Shown here: positions 22,228 through 33,000 of the stretch, one piece after another | Position numbering within the stretch: position 1 is the stretch's first letter | Layout of the letters: the number at the start of each line of letters is the position of its first letter | Assembly: GCA_030568195.1 (NCBI GenBank) | Contig: JAJLTO010000003.1 | Location: 1,386,501-1,450,500, forward strand | Direction: 5' to 3' | Length of the DNA: 64,000 nt | DNA from: Dipodascopsis uninucleata var. uninucleata | Lineage: Eukaryota > Ascomycota > Lipomycetes > Lipomycetales > Lipomycetaceae | Translations under genes and position numbers: made by a program | The notes under the pieces: model-generated | What the model saw: the letters and a program-made list of their open reading frames with translations, nothing else | Databases searched by the model: none | What the model was told of the DNA's origin: nothing

Positions 22228-23283
22228 TGCAGCTTTCCCAACTAAGTTTAAATATGAACGAGAGCTAGTCAGCGATGATGTAGTACGACAGATGAATCGT
22301 TAAGTAATATAACGTAGTAAGAGAAAATAAATATAATAAAACAGGTAGATCAACCTGCTACGTTAAAATCTGGTGTGTATATATTGATATAGATGTTACA
22401 TAAATGTAAAAGTGCTCTTAGTTTTATAGGGAGATTTATTAAGTTAGAAATGTAAGCTTCTGTTATGCAAGCGGTGTCAATAGATGCGCGTATTATTTTT
22501 GATGATCATATGGACCGTTAAGACAGGAATGGGAACTATTGCTGGATAGTTTACTTTGGTAGTTATTATCTAGTGCGGTAGTTTGTTGATTACACTCAGC
22601 CACTAACGTATTCATGCAGTCTGTCCATAAATCATGTATGTCATGATCTATTCTAGCTTCGTTCTGTAAATTAAATGGTCCTATAGCACTCGAGTCTGCA
22701 GTCTACCACAATATGGCAAAGTATACTATCATATGAAATGATCTTGAGAAGCTATTGTCACAGGTTCCCACCACATCGGCCACCCATTCAATCTAAAACG
22801 ACGATGGTCAGTGAACCACGTTTTTAGGCAATCACTCCAGTGGGCAGCTAACTTCGTTTATACCGACAATTTGATTCGACGTATTACATTAGACTCGCAG
22901 CATCATATTGACATCCAAATAAGTTCGAGCTGTGCAGGTCTTTTCCAAAGACGCAAAATGCAGACCATTTAACAGTGATCTCCATTATAACGTGAACTCC
23001 GTGAGAACCCTAAATCGTGGGACTTCTCAGTTGGGCGTAGCGACGCAAAACTACGATTACGTCATATGGCAGCTCTGAGTAATCACATGACTATCACGTG
23101 ACTAAGAAGCGCTTGTGTTTGAGTTTTGATGGTGTTCTGAGAGCGAATAGATCCCAGCATAGGAAAAGAGAGAGTAAGTGAACAGACAAGAGACAGACGA
23201 AGAGGAGTGTAGGATAAAGAGACTAGGAGAAAGTATTACACGAGAATATTAGCTGATTTAATTTTGGTGAACAGGAACTAGCT
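22228..23283. other. Divergent promoter orphan/CGI121
   Basis: 1056 nt without a coding exon. It holds a tandem E-box pair at 23082-23103 and a purine-rich tract (about 23160-23245) just before the CGI121 start that could be 5' leader. Confidence 0.5.
23082..23103. promoter_or_regulatory. Tandem E-box pair upstream of CGI121
   Basis: Two adjacent 11-mers, ATCACATGACT (23082-23092) and ATCACGTGACT (23093-23103), differ at one base. The second contains the TCACGTGA octamer seen upstream of MET30, RPAP1 and the FMP42-like gene. The repeat period equals about one helical turn. Confidence 0.45.
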
Positions 23284-23926
23284 ATGGCAATCGCTACATT
23301 TAAGATTCCTCAGTTCCCTGGGAAAATAGTCCAGGTAAGACTCTTCAGCAATGTAACAAATGCCAAAGATATCAAAGAAGCTTTAATAGAGGGCCGAGAA
23401 GATATAATGAAATTGCAATGCTCATTCTTAGATGCCTCAGCGGTATATTCACTCGACCAGGTACTTGCGGCTGTCTATCGCGCCATAACAGATTGTGAGG
23501 CTGGATCAATGAGGACGAAAACATTGCCATCAGAAATCATTCTTGCGATGTCGCCGTCTATGAACATAACAGAAAGTTTACGGAGATTTGGAATTCAAGA
23601 CTCGTCGTCGAGCTTATTCATTGTACGAGTCAGAGATGAAAGAACTGATACAGCAGGAAATATTACTCTTGAAGAACAAGAGGATGCTCAGTTTAATTTA
23701 CCAGTTGTAGGAACCGAATTGCCTGTAACAGATCACGAGCTCCAGCATCTTACTCAAATAAGTACTATTCGCAAGGTAGGAAGCATAGCATTATGCCTGT
23801 TACATAATTGAATGCTGATGGAAGACTTTTTAGAATTACAAAATCCCTCAAGGATTTGCTACAGATGATCGTCATCAAACCAACAAGTTTATCGTGGGAG
23901 CAATTGCCTTGCGTGGCTATCTATGA
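23284..23926 (+). CDS. CGI121: KEOPS/EKC complex subunit Cgi121
   Basis: Exons 23284-23775 and 23834-23926 give 194 aa; intron of 58 nt with acceptor TTTAG. Cgi121 (human TPRKB) binds the Bud32 kinase and tRNA in the KEOPS complex, which makes t6A37 on ANN-decoding tRNAs and affects telomeres. Family features: PGKIVQVRLFSNVTNAKDIKE near the start, CSFLDASAVYSLDQVLAAVYRA, and TKTLPSEIILAMSPSMNITESLRRFG. The second exon supplies the expected end, YKIPQGF...NKFIVGAIALRGYL. Without splicing the protein would lose this conserved tail. Convergent with the cNMP/F-box gene. Confidence 0.88.
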
Positions 23927-24386
23927 GTCCAAGCGACACGAGAATTACATATAAAATAGAAACAATTGCAGTGATAAATAATTTCTGTCTTCTCATAATC
24001 ATGGCACTTATATTACATGTGTCCAAGACGCGAAGTCCTTCATACAACTAAGGATTAATGCACTATGCCACTATAATAAGCGCTGCAATAAAGAATTTTT
24101 TCGCCAGACTGAAGAAAAATAAAGGAGATATAATGCACTCTTCGAATAAATGAAGCTGTGAATGTGACCACTATGAGAAACAAAGAAGACTAATATAAAA
24201 ATACGACTGACAATTAGAAATAACATAATGACTCAAAATAATCAACACAAATCAAAAACGCCATAACCTATAATTTTCCGAGACCCAAAACTAATTACTA
24301 GATGTAATAAATACATAAATATATACTTTAAAGATCCACCGTAGCTGAACTTGTGAAACTCAATATAATATAGAAAGCTCGTATAT
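23927..24386. other. Convergent 3' spacer CGI121/cNMP-F-box gene
   Basis: 460 nt, strongly A-rich on this strand. No gene or repeat that I can support. Confidence 0.5.
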
Positions 24387-26867
24387 TCAGTAGACCACTT
24401 GGATTCGGTTCTTCCATAGTCCTACTCCGTATCCGTACTTAATATGTTCATTGCGCTCCTCTTCGTCCAATTGCTCTGCATCCAAACTTTTCATATCTGA
24501 CATAGGGGGGAGCAGGGGATTTACATTGCGGCATTGAGAAACATCTAAAAACTGAAGAGCAAAGCATCCAGTACCAACCGCTTCTACTCCGGCATTTGTC
24601 ACTCTAACACAGCCTCTTACAGAGAGCCATCGCAGACCAACCAAGTGACGTGCCACCGCACGCAAGCTAGCATCTGAGACAGCTGATCCACAAAATGCGA
24701 GGTTGAGTGATTGAAGTGCTATGCAACCAAGTGAAAGTACTTCAACGCTCACATCAGACAAAGCACAGCAGAATGATAAATCCAATTCTTCCAATGATTT
24801 GGCAGCCGAAGTAAGCGACACAATTGCTTTATCGGTTAAAAATGTACAATCAGCAAGACAAAGTTGACGCAGTCGGGGGAATACTCGAGTGGACCAGTAG
24901 CTGAACCCGACATCTGTTATAGTGGTACACCTTGTCAGATTGAGACACTCTATTCGTTGCGATGCATGCATTGCTATATGGTACATCGACTTATCAGTAA
25001 TGTGTTTACAGTAGCTCAAAGCAATGCGTTTTAAATTAGGACATCCGATAATAGATCCTGCCGGCGGACCCACATATCTCTGAGAGGATCCATTAGCTGA
25101 CATGCTCTTTCCGTTCTTGCCATCATCCACAATGCCTGGAACAATCCATCCCACGACACGTGCAAGAGTTGCATCCCCCACCTTACGACAGTTAGAGAAA
25201 TCTACTTCTTCCAGAGTGCGAGCAATAAATGGTACTGTTAACTCCATGATCGCCATTCCAGAGACTTCCCAAACAGATTTCATTTTAAACACTTTAATAT
25301 CTCGGCCAATAGTGGTTACAAGCTTTGTGAATCCTTCATCAGTCAAATGAAAGCAGTTGGAGATATTAACTAACTTAGGACGAGATCCAACAAACGATGC
25401 GATAGAATCTATCGTGTTATCGTATATTAACGTGTTATAGGGCGTCAAATCCAGAGTCTTAAGAAGTTTTGGCGAATGGCGTATTAATTCGAACCAATGC
25501 TTGCAAACACGTTGTAGACGTACTAACTCATGCAGTGGTAGCATAGCAAACATTGTAACTAGCACATTGTCAGGAATATCTTCATTTAGTAATGTAAAAG
25601 ATAACAGTCGTCTCGCTCGTTTACTCCGAGAAGCTCTTTCATCGACATCACCACCACGTCGCGAGAACTTAGAGAGCGTTGGTGATTGAGACCTTGATGA
25701 TGACAACGATGGAGAACTGGATGACGACGATAGTGTCATCTCAGTATCATTTGAAGACACTTGTATTAAAGCATCACTAGTTGTCGCTAACGTTGCGAGT
25801 GATACTAACTGACTGTCTAAACTGTCAGTGGGTTGAGTAAAGGGATCAGGATCCAAAGGCTTTGCAAGATCATGCTCGGTCACCATGGCTGATGGAGGTG
25901 ATTGTTCTTGAAGAGAGGCAGCAATACGTGCCCTTGCTGTTTGTTCAATATTTTCTCTGATTCTTGGATAATGATCAAGAACAGACTCAAGGACGGATGA
26001 TGTGAGAACGAGACAATCCACCATTGTCACTGAGCGAACAGATGCAGTTCTAGTCGGTGAAAGTGAAAGGAAAGTCACTTCGCCGAAATGCGAACCTTTG
26101 CTCAGTCGAGCTCTTACCTGCTGAGTGACTTCATCTATAACTTCAACTGTTCCATCTAAAATAAAATAAAGCTCACGACCAGGAAGATCCTGCGTAATTA
26201 TATACTCAAATGGTGAGTACCGTTTTGGTTCAATCTTGAGCGCAAGAGTATGCAATATGTCCATAGGTGTATCTGCAAATAGCGGAATTTCTTTGAGTAG
26301 GTCGCGGATAGGTATATCTGGTGGAGGCGCTTTCTTTTGTTTTTGAAGCAAACTCAACCGCTCCTGGGCCTCCTGTCGAATAGCTCGTTCAACTTCGGGA
26401 TATTGGGGTAAAATTTCATTGAGCGCCTCTGCAGTGAGTACAACAACCATACATCGTGAACGAGCAACAACGGACGCTGTCCTAGGACAATTGAAAAGAA
26501 TACCAATCTCACCAAAGAACGCACCAGCCGTAAGTTCAGCGTATACACTCTCACCATCCCGGGATGTTACGCCTACTGCACCACGAACTAGCCAGTACAT
26601 TGCGCGTGCTTCATCTCCTTCGGTAGCTATGAAATCTTGTGAGGAGTAAAACTGAGGTCGTAATTTCTTTGATATTGCAGTCAGAAATCCATCAGGAGCC
26701 TCACTGAAGAGAGGAAATGATCTGAGACGATTCCAGATCTCAAGAGGCATTCCATTCTGATCATGAGTCGCCAAGGGCGAAGGTCGCACCGGGGCATGTT
26801 TATACAGATCTCCAGCCATTGCGCCTGCAACAGGCTGGCGGGATCGATTCAAGACGGATTTGCGCAT
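24387..26867 (-). CDS. Two cyclic-nucleotide-binding domains + F-box + leucine-rich repeats
   Basis: Intronless, 826 aa. CNB1 spans about 51-160 with phosphate-binding cassette FFGEIGILFNCPRTASV; Glu120 and Arg129 have the spacing used by PKA regulatory subunits to hold the cyclic phosphate. CNB2 spans about 194-305 with FGEVTFLSLSPTRTASV (Glu263, Arg273, one residue longer). A Ser-rich linker (375-400) precedes an F-box at about 428-470 (EDIPDNVLVTMFAMLPLHELVRL). About ten leucine-rich repeats follow, with the LxxLxLxxC rhythm (LKRIALSYCKHITDKSM, LEELDLSFCCALSDVSV). Inferred role: a substrate receptor of an SCF ubiquitin ligase that senses a cyclic nucleotide or similar purine ligand. Ligand and substrates are unknown. 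An alternative start at Met17 is possible. Confidence 0.9.
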   Translation of the reverse strand: MRKSVLNRSRQPVAGAMAGDLYKHAPVRPSPLATHDQNGMPLEIWNRLRSFPLFSEAPDGFLTAISKKLRPQFYSSQDFIATEGDEARAMYWLVRGAVGVTSRDGESVYAELTAGAFFGEIGILFNCPRTASVVARSRCMVVVLTAEALNEILPQYPEVERAIRQEAQERLSLLQKQKKAPPPDIPIRDLLKEIPLFADTPMDILHTLALKIEPKRYSPFEYIITQDLPGRELYFILDGTVEVIDEVTQQVRARLSKGSHFGEVTFLSLSPTRTASVRSVTMVDCLVLTSSVLESVLDHYPRIRENIEQTARARIAASLQEQSPPSAMVTEHDLAKPLDPDPFTQPTDSLDSQLVSLATLATTSDALIQVSSNDTEMTLSSSSSSPSLSSSRSQSPTLSKFSRRGGDVDERASRSKRARRLLSFTLLNEDIPDNVLVTMFAMLPLHELVRLQRVCKHWFELIRHSPKLLKTLDLTPYNTLIYDNTIDSIASFVGSRPKLVNISNCFHLTDEGFTKLVTTIGRDIKVFKMKSVWEVSGMAIMELTVPFIARTLEEVDFSNCRKVGDATLARVVGWIVPGIVDDGKNGKSMSANGSSQRYVGPPAGSIIGCPNLKRIALSYCKHITDKSMYHIAMHASQRIECLNLTRCTTITDVGFSYWSTRVFPRLRQLCLADCTFLTDKAIVSLTSAAKSLEELDLSFCCALSDVSVEVLSLGCIALQSLNLAFCGSAVSDASLRAVARHLVGLRWLSVRGCVRVTNAGVEAVGTGCFALQFLDVSQCRNVNPLLPPMSDMKSLDAEQLDEEERNEHIKYGYGVGLWKNRIQVVY

Positions 26868-28103
26868 CCACTTGGCCTGCCAATTGGAACCAGTAAACTG
26901 GCTGTGTATCGTATGTATATAATCAATTTTTTAGACACCCTCTCATTCGCAAACAAGACGATAAAATGTCAGTACACTCTAGTTCACAGAGTAAGACGTG
27001 TCTGGTCTTGGAGGTAGCCTTTCTTAAATTAGAATATGAAAAATCTCGATATGCAGAGCTCGGATGAGTGGGCGACTGGACACAGCGATTAGATTCCAAA
27101 GTACTGTAATATTGGATAGAAAATGACGTAGAACAAGTCTATGATATTATTTTGGGAAAAGGCGGTGGGCTGAAATACGTCAAGAAACCGATTTGTTGAT
27201 CACCGAGTAGATGTATGCCTCGCGTTATGAGACTATGGCGCTTTTGGTCGACTCAGCGGGAAGTAATTAAAATATTATTTTCTGCTCGCAGACACCTAAA
27301 ATGCTGACATAGTTAGTAGCATTCTTTACCTGCTACTCATCTGCTTGCCAAGACAGGATGTATTTCTATTTTTTAAGTTATATCTACTTCTTCAGAAGAC
27401 CTTGCAATTAACTTGGCCCGCCGCAATATAAGACCAGCACACTTCTTGTTGAGTGATCATCTAGTATAACATCAAAAACACATACCTTTCGTCTAAGAGC
27501 ACGCCACGGCTACAATTGCGCCCAGTATATTTACTTAGATGCCACTATCACTTGCGCAAAAAAGTTAGATGGCGTTTCTGCGTTGATGAGTCTGATCCTC
27601 TGAAGACCAATTTAGCTATAAGCGAAAGAGAACAGCCGGTCTGTGGAGAAGTAATTAGTGTTATGCGTATACGGCACAAGAGTGTAACAATCTCTCAACG
27701 TTAATTCGTTTTAAGTATTCTACTTACTAGTCCTTTATGCCATCGCATTCCAGATTTATGCCTTAGGCGGCGTATATATGACTTTGAACTATCTATACCA
27801 TAAATAGATATCTATTATTACACTTAAGCCACAAATTCATTGCGGAAATTTCCGTAGATATTTTGATACTGATCCTCGGATCTGAATACTTGACAGTTTC
27901 CATGCACAGAAATTGAAAGGCTACACCGTCTGGCTTATAGAGCAGCATATACAATAACGGTTTACTTGTAAACGTGCTTTCAAATTTCTACGAAAAATAG
28001 ACATACACATCGTGTCTCTGATTCTTCCATATATTCAAACACCGCGCCTTGAGCCCTGTTAATATAATCCATGTACAAGTTACTGCGCAGAACCTCAAAT
28101 TTG

Positions 28104-28111
28104 TCACGTGA
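28104..28111. promoter_or_regulatory. TCACGTGA octamer
   Basis: Perfect E-box palindrome of the Cbf1-like type. It lies far (about 1.2 and 2 kb) from either flanking start codon, so its target is uncertain. Confidence 0.3.
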
Positions 28112-29023
28112 TACATAGAATGTTAAAGGCAAGCTGGATGGACTACTCGCTTTGTAAGGGACTGATCGTCGACTAGAGATGTGCCTTGGCAGGAGTTCAT
28201 AGACCCCTGAAACTATTAAAAAAATTTTGGGAAATTAAAAACTGATCTTTCTTACTTAATTGACTGTTAAATAGCGTAAAAAGGGCTAGTGTGGGCCTCC
28301 AGACGGGCTACGCTGCATATAACCTCTCTGCAGAGCATAGAGGAATATGGATATGGAGCGCTGTCTATATGATTGTACGCAATATATGCGAAATGTGCGG
28401 CACAGCCGAGATAACGGACTTGCAGCTACAAGGATTTCCGCGCACACAATCCAGTTTTCTGCCTACGATATGTCGCGCTAAACATTAGAAGCGGCTACCC
28501 AAGCAGCATACTTGGCCAATCATCTAGACGTAGTGACGCATCCGAAAGGCTTCGTATTTTAGTTGCACCAACTCCAATGTCAGAGCCTATAAAGATATTC
28601 TGGGTGCAGAATATCCTAGACACGGCATTTTTTTTGCATTCCGTTAGAACGGATCCTCACAGACACATCTTCCTGGTACGAGCTACACCTAGTAGATTCC
28701 CTTACTTCAAAGCAATACATAAATCACTCAACATTGTAAATAGTACATAAACAACTGAAATCCGTAGATGCTACGGCACTTGAATCTGCAGCTTTAACTG
28801 CAAGCCTAAAAAATCAAAATACCTTCGTGGCTGCTTATGACTGTACATTCCGCTACGATACGGCTCTTGTACCCGAATAGAACCAGTGGTTCACTGCTAT
28901 TTAGCTCCCGCTTCGGCACCCGTGGCGGTGCAAACGTCAAGTGGGAAAACTAAGACCTCTTTTCAAGACAGAAGTGGCACATTATCTTAACCGTTTCAGT
29001 TTCGATCGTGCATATTTGAAGCC

Positions 29024-29044
29024 GCATCCCTCATCGAGGGATGC
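29024..29044. repeat. Perfect 9-bp hairpin with 3-nt loop
   Basis: Arms GCATCCCTC (29024-29032) and GAGGGATGC (29036-29044) are exact reverse complements around loop ATC. The arms are GC-rich, so the hairpin would be stable in RNA; as DNA it is a dyad for a dimeric regulator. Confidence 0.7.
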
Positions 29045-30071
29045 CTAACCTTAAAAAAATGGTGTTCCGAGCCATATCTTGTACTTCGTGTGGCGCATGT
29101 TCTATACCCTAGAGAGTGCTACTGAAACCCTAACATGAGAACTCATGCCGCTGCTCGCTGTGGCACCCGGGAACTTCCTTCTCTGAGTACTCTCTTTTAA
29201 GATCTCGAGAACAGGCAAAGAAGGGTTACTGACAGACAAAAGCTATACTTACATACGCAAACAAAAGTTCTAAGACTAATTCAGCTCGTTTACTGTAAAG
29301 AGAGGTTGCCTATTATTTGTGTCGAATAGACTTGCACGCAGCTCAGCTATCACAGTACGAGGTGCAAAAAAATTTAGCTGGAGCTTGACGAGACTTCTGA
29401 TTTCTTGGTTTCTCGACGGCATTAGGTGGGCACCTGTCTCCATTTTAGTGCCCTTGTACGTTCTGATCGCAGCCCTTCCTGCACTTCTGATCGCAGTGTA
29501 TTGGCAAACAGACACGCAGTAGCAGCTGGATTGGTTCAAACCTTCCCTGTCGCAATCATCTGTCTGAAAATAACTGGTCCTCTGCACCATCGCATTTTTG
29601 TCGTCAATCGTGCAGGCATCGTTCTTTCAGACCCTAGTAAAATTGAAGCTGATCGTTCAGGAGTGCGACACGGCGTCACAGCTTTTTACATTTCAGAGTC
29701 GTTCGATACTATAGTGTACAATATATAATCAATTTTGGCAGCTGCTAGTGCTATTTGGAGCCTTTTTGCTTGGCCGGTCTGGTGTTTTTATTTTCTGTTT
29801 TCCGGACTGTGACTGAATCTGTGGAGCTCGAGTGCACCAGGATACTCTTGTGTCTTAGTATTCATATATATTATCTGACAGAAGTTCGGCTATCTATCCT
29901 GTTAGCTTGTTACTTCATAGATTTAGTCTTTTTTTACTGCCAATTTCCTGCAAACATTTGCATCCCACATCTAATATCGGCCTAAGTCAAATCTGGATAT
30001 CGCATACGATATTACTGGCCAAATTGAAACGTCTAGCAGCCTTGGTGTACGGAAGAGACGATTGATCTACT

Positions 30072-33000
30072 ATGTCTGACGGAGCGAGTGGATATCGTCA
30101 TTCTCAACTGTATCAAGGTAGTACTTCACCAGATGGTGGTCAAATTTCCAATATTAAGCAGCATTCGCAACAATCGCCAGTCCTAGGTAAGCGAAAGAGC
30201 TCGAGAACTGGACAAGCATGCGATCGCTGTAAGCTCAGAAAAATCAAATGCAATGCTACCACCAGCGCATGCACACCTTGCCTACTAGCGAAAGTACCAT
30301 GTACAAATACCGATCTCAACTCCAGACGTGCAGTACCTCGTGGATACATAGAGAATTTAGAGTCACAGATTGATAGCATGAGGTCAAGGATTCGAGAGCT
30401 TGAGACAATTGTCTCTGAGATCGCACCAGATATCAACTTGTCTCAGCTACCAAATCCTGAAAACCTGACGGCCTTGAAGCAACAGCGACAGGATCTGCAG
30501 TCCGGTCAGCCTCAGCATCCGCAACACACTGTTTTACCCTCGATTGAGTCGCTCACTTCATTGGCTCTTTCACCTGCAGATAGAAAATATGACGATAATA
30601 GATTGCCTGTCTACGTTGGCGAGCGGTTGGTCGCCCCTGACCAGAAACTTGGATCTTGGGATGAGGCTACGTTGTCGATATTTGGAATTCGAATTAATCT
30701 TCGTGACTTGGCTCCCGGAAGTCTTGGGGACGCCAATCTGTTTGAGATCTTTTCTTGTCCTAAGCCAACGAAGATGGAGCTTCCTTCTTATGAAGAGGCT
30801 AAGTTATATGTTGAATCATATATAGCTGTTGTGCATCCCGTTATACCTGCTGTCAGCACGTCATGGATATTCGAGACCCTCAACAAACTGTACACTGATG
30901 AAACTTACGTTGCTACACCTCAAACTTGTGTTATCATGAACATGATCTTTGCTCTTATAACATCATCGATTGACCTTTATCAGAGGAAAATGGACAAGAA
31001 TAGGGAGAACTATACACCAGTATCAGATACGTTTTATAGACGAATATTCCCATACTTTCACGACCTTTTCCATAGACCAGATCTCAGTACTGTTCAGGCA
31101 TTTGTTCTTCTATTGGTTTTTCTGCGTCCATCACCACGACCCCAGGCATCTTGGGCTCTTGGAAGAATAGCCATGACACTTGCAATTCAAATGGGTCTTC
31201 ATCGTGAGAATGTACAATCTGTTGGATCGAAGCCTGTTGTTTCCATACGGGAAGCACAAATGCGGAAGCGTGTGTTTTGGTGTTTACTGTCGTTGGAATC
31301 TGCTGTATCCAACAGATTGGGTCGTCCGCTGGCTCTTAATAATCGTAATTTCGACGTTGAATTACCGATGGCTGTGGATGACGATTTTCTTGACGATCCA
31401 AGTGGCGACTATAGTGATCGCCCTTGCTCATTTTTGCCAGCGTTAGCACTGTTTGGATTAACTAGAATTTCATCTGGCGTATATTCTACGTTTTATGCTG
31501 TCAAAAAGCCAACTGCTGATGAATATGAGAGACTTGTCATACAATTTGAGCAAGAATTAGAGCAATGGAAAATTACTCTTCCTGAAAGTCTGACTTGGAA
31601 ACCTTCAGATCCGACTGGTGACCTAAGAGACAAGCGATACGCCGGTATCATGTGGCTTACAGTCAACGAACTCCATCTATTTATTCGACACCCGTCTGGA
31701 TCAACAACAAGTAACCAAAAATTCAATGATAAGTCGCGTAACATGTCTGTTCGAATTGCTCGTGAATTGTTACATACAATGCACAATCTCATGAAGATCA
31801 ATCATGTAGAATCTACGTGGTATAACGTATCCGTCCTTCTAACGTCGCTTTTTACAATACTGTATGGTGCTTGGTCACTCAAAGATATATCGACTGTCGA
31901 GATTAACCAGGTAAAAGAGGATGTGGATATAGCACTGAGTGTGATCGACGAAATCGCAATTTCTTTGGGTACTGACATGTCTAACAATAAGATGAGGGAC
32001 ATTGTCTCTGCTTTGTCTGATGAGACCGTATCTAAGCTTGAAGAAAGGAACTCTATGAAGTCACAAGGAGATGATCACCAACAGCAACAACAGCAGAATC
32101 ACCATCTTCACCTTCTTCATCAAGCTGCCAATATAGACGGCAATGTTCAACAAGTCCTACGAAATTCGCAGAGTCAGTCTGCGCAGGGCATGGCATTCCA
32201 GATGAATTCTACAGGACAAGAAGGTGGACAGCAAGTTCCCTTGCAAGGTCAACAACTTTCGCACCCACAAGCTGTTCACCCTACTTCTCAGTTTGGAAAT
32301 TCTGGTAATGAATATGTTCTTGGAACTTCTCCGCCAGATGGACCTATACACGGAGAGCAAATGTCCAATTCACCATATCCTCCTCCTGCTTCTTCTTCCA
32401 CTCAGCCCGTAGGATATGACCAAATTCCAAGGCATGGTACACCACAATATGCGTGGCAGAATAATTTGCCCAATAATGGCAGCTCACCGACAGGGCCACA
32501 GCAACCTACGGGAATAATGCCTATTAATTCAGTGGGCAGGCCATCACCTCATGGAGAGCCAAATCGTACGCCATCTCGTCAGCAGCATTCCCAACAGCCA
32601 ATAATGCTGCAGCAAGCTCCTGCGAATATTGGCACTAATGAAATAATATCGTCGAATGACCAAACTTCTGCAAGCAATGCTACTATATCATCGGATAGCA
32701 GCTTAAACGCCTCTACTTCTCATAACCCTGCTGCTGCCGCTGTAGCAGATAGTGGTATGCCATGGCTAGAAAATCCTTTAAGCTGGCAGGACTACGTGTT
32801 TAATGAAATGCAGACACTAGAGAAGGTGTCTATGCATGTTAAACGGCCCAGGATGAATCCTGGAAACAGCCAGCTGGGAATGGATGTCGGCTTGTCTGCG
32901 ACTGGAGGCGCTGGTAACCCTACAAAAGCCACGCTTGCTGGTAAGCAATTGGCACCAATAGTAGTACAAGCTGGTAATGTGAATGACAATACGGTAAATC

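Larger units (their letters stand above)
26868..30071. other. 3.2-kb gene-free stretch, divergent promoter of cNMP-F-box gene and Zn2Cys6 regulator
   Basis: Largest gap in the window. Open frames of 60-105 codons occur (for example 28291-28488, 29276-29590, 29426-29728) but overlap each other on both strands and look random. Contains a TCACGTGA octamer (28104-28111), a strong hairpin (29024-29044) and CGG-N9-CCG at 28861-28875. No transposon hallmarks seen. A long leader or regulatory region of the transcription-factor gene is the simplest reading. Confidence 0.45.

Noticed and set aside
29276-29728. Overlapping frames of about 100 codons on both strands in the 3.2-kb gap
   Set aside because: They overlap each other, show no family motifs, and no splice pattern links them to neighbours.
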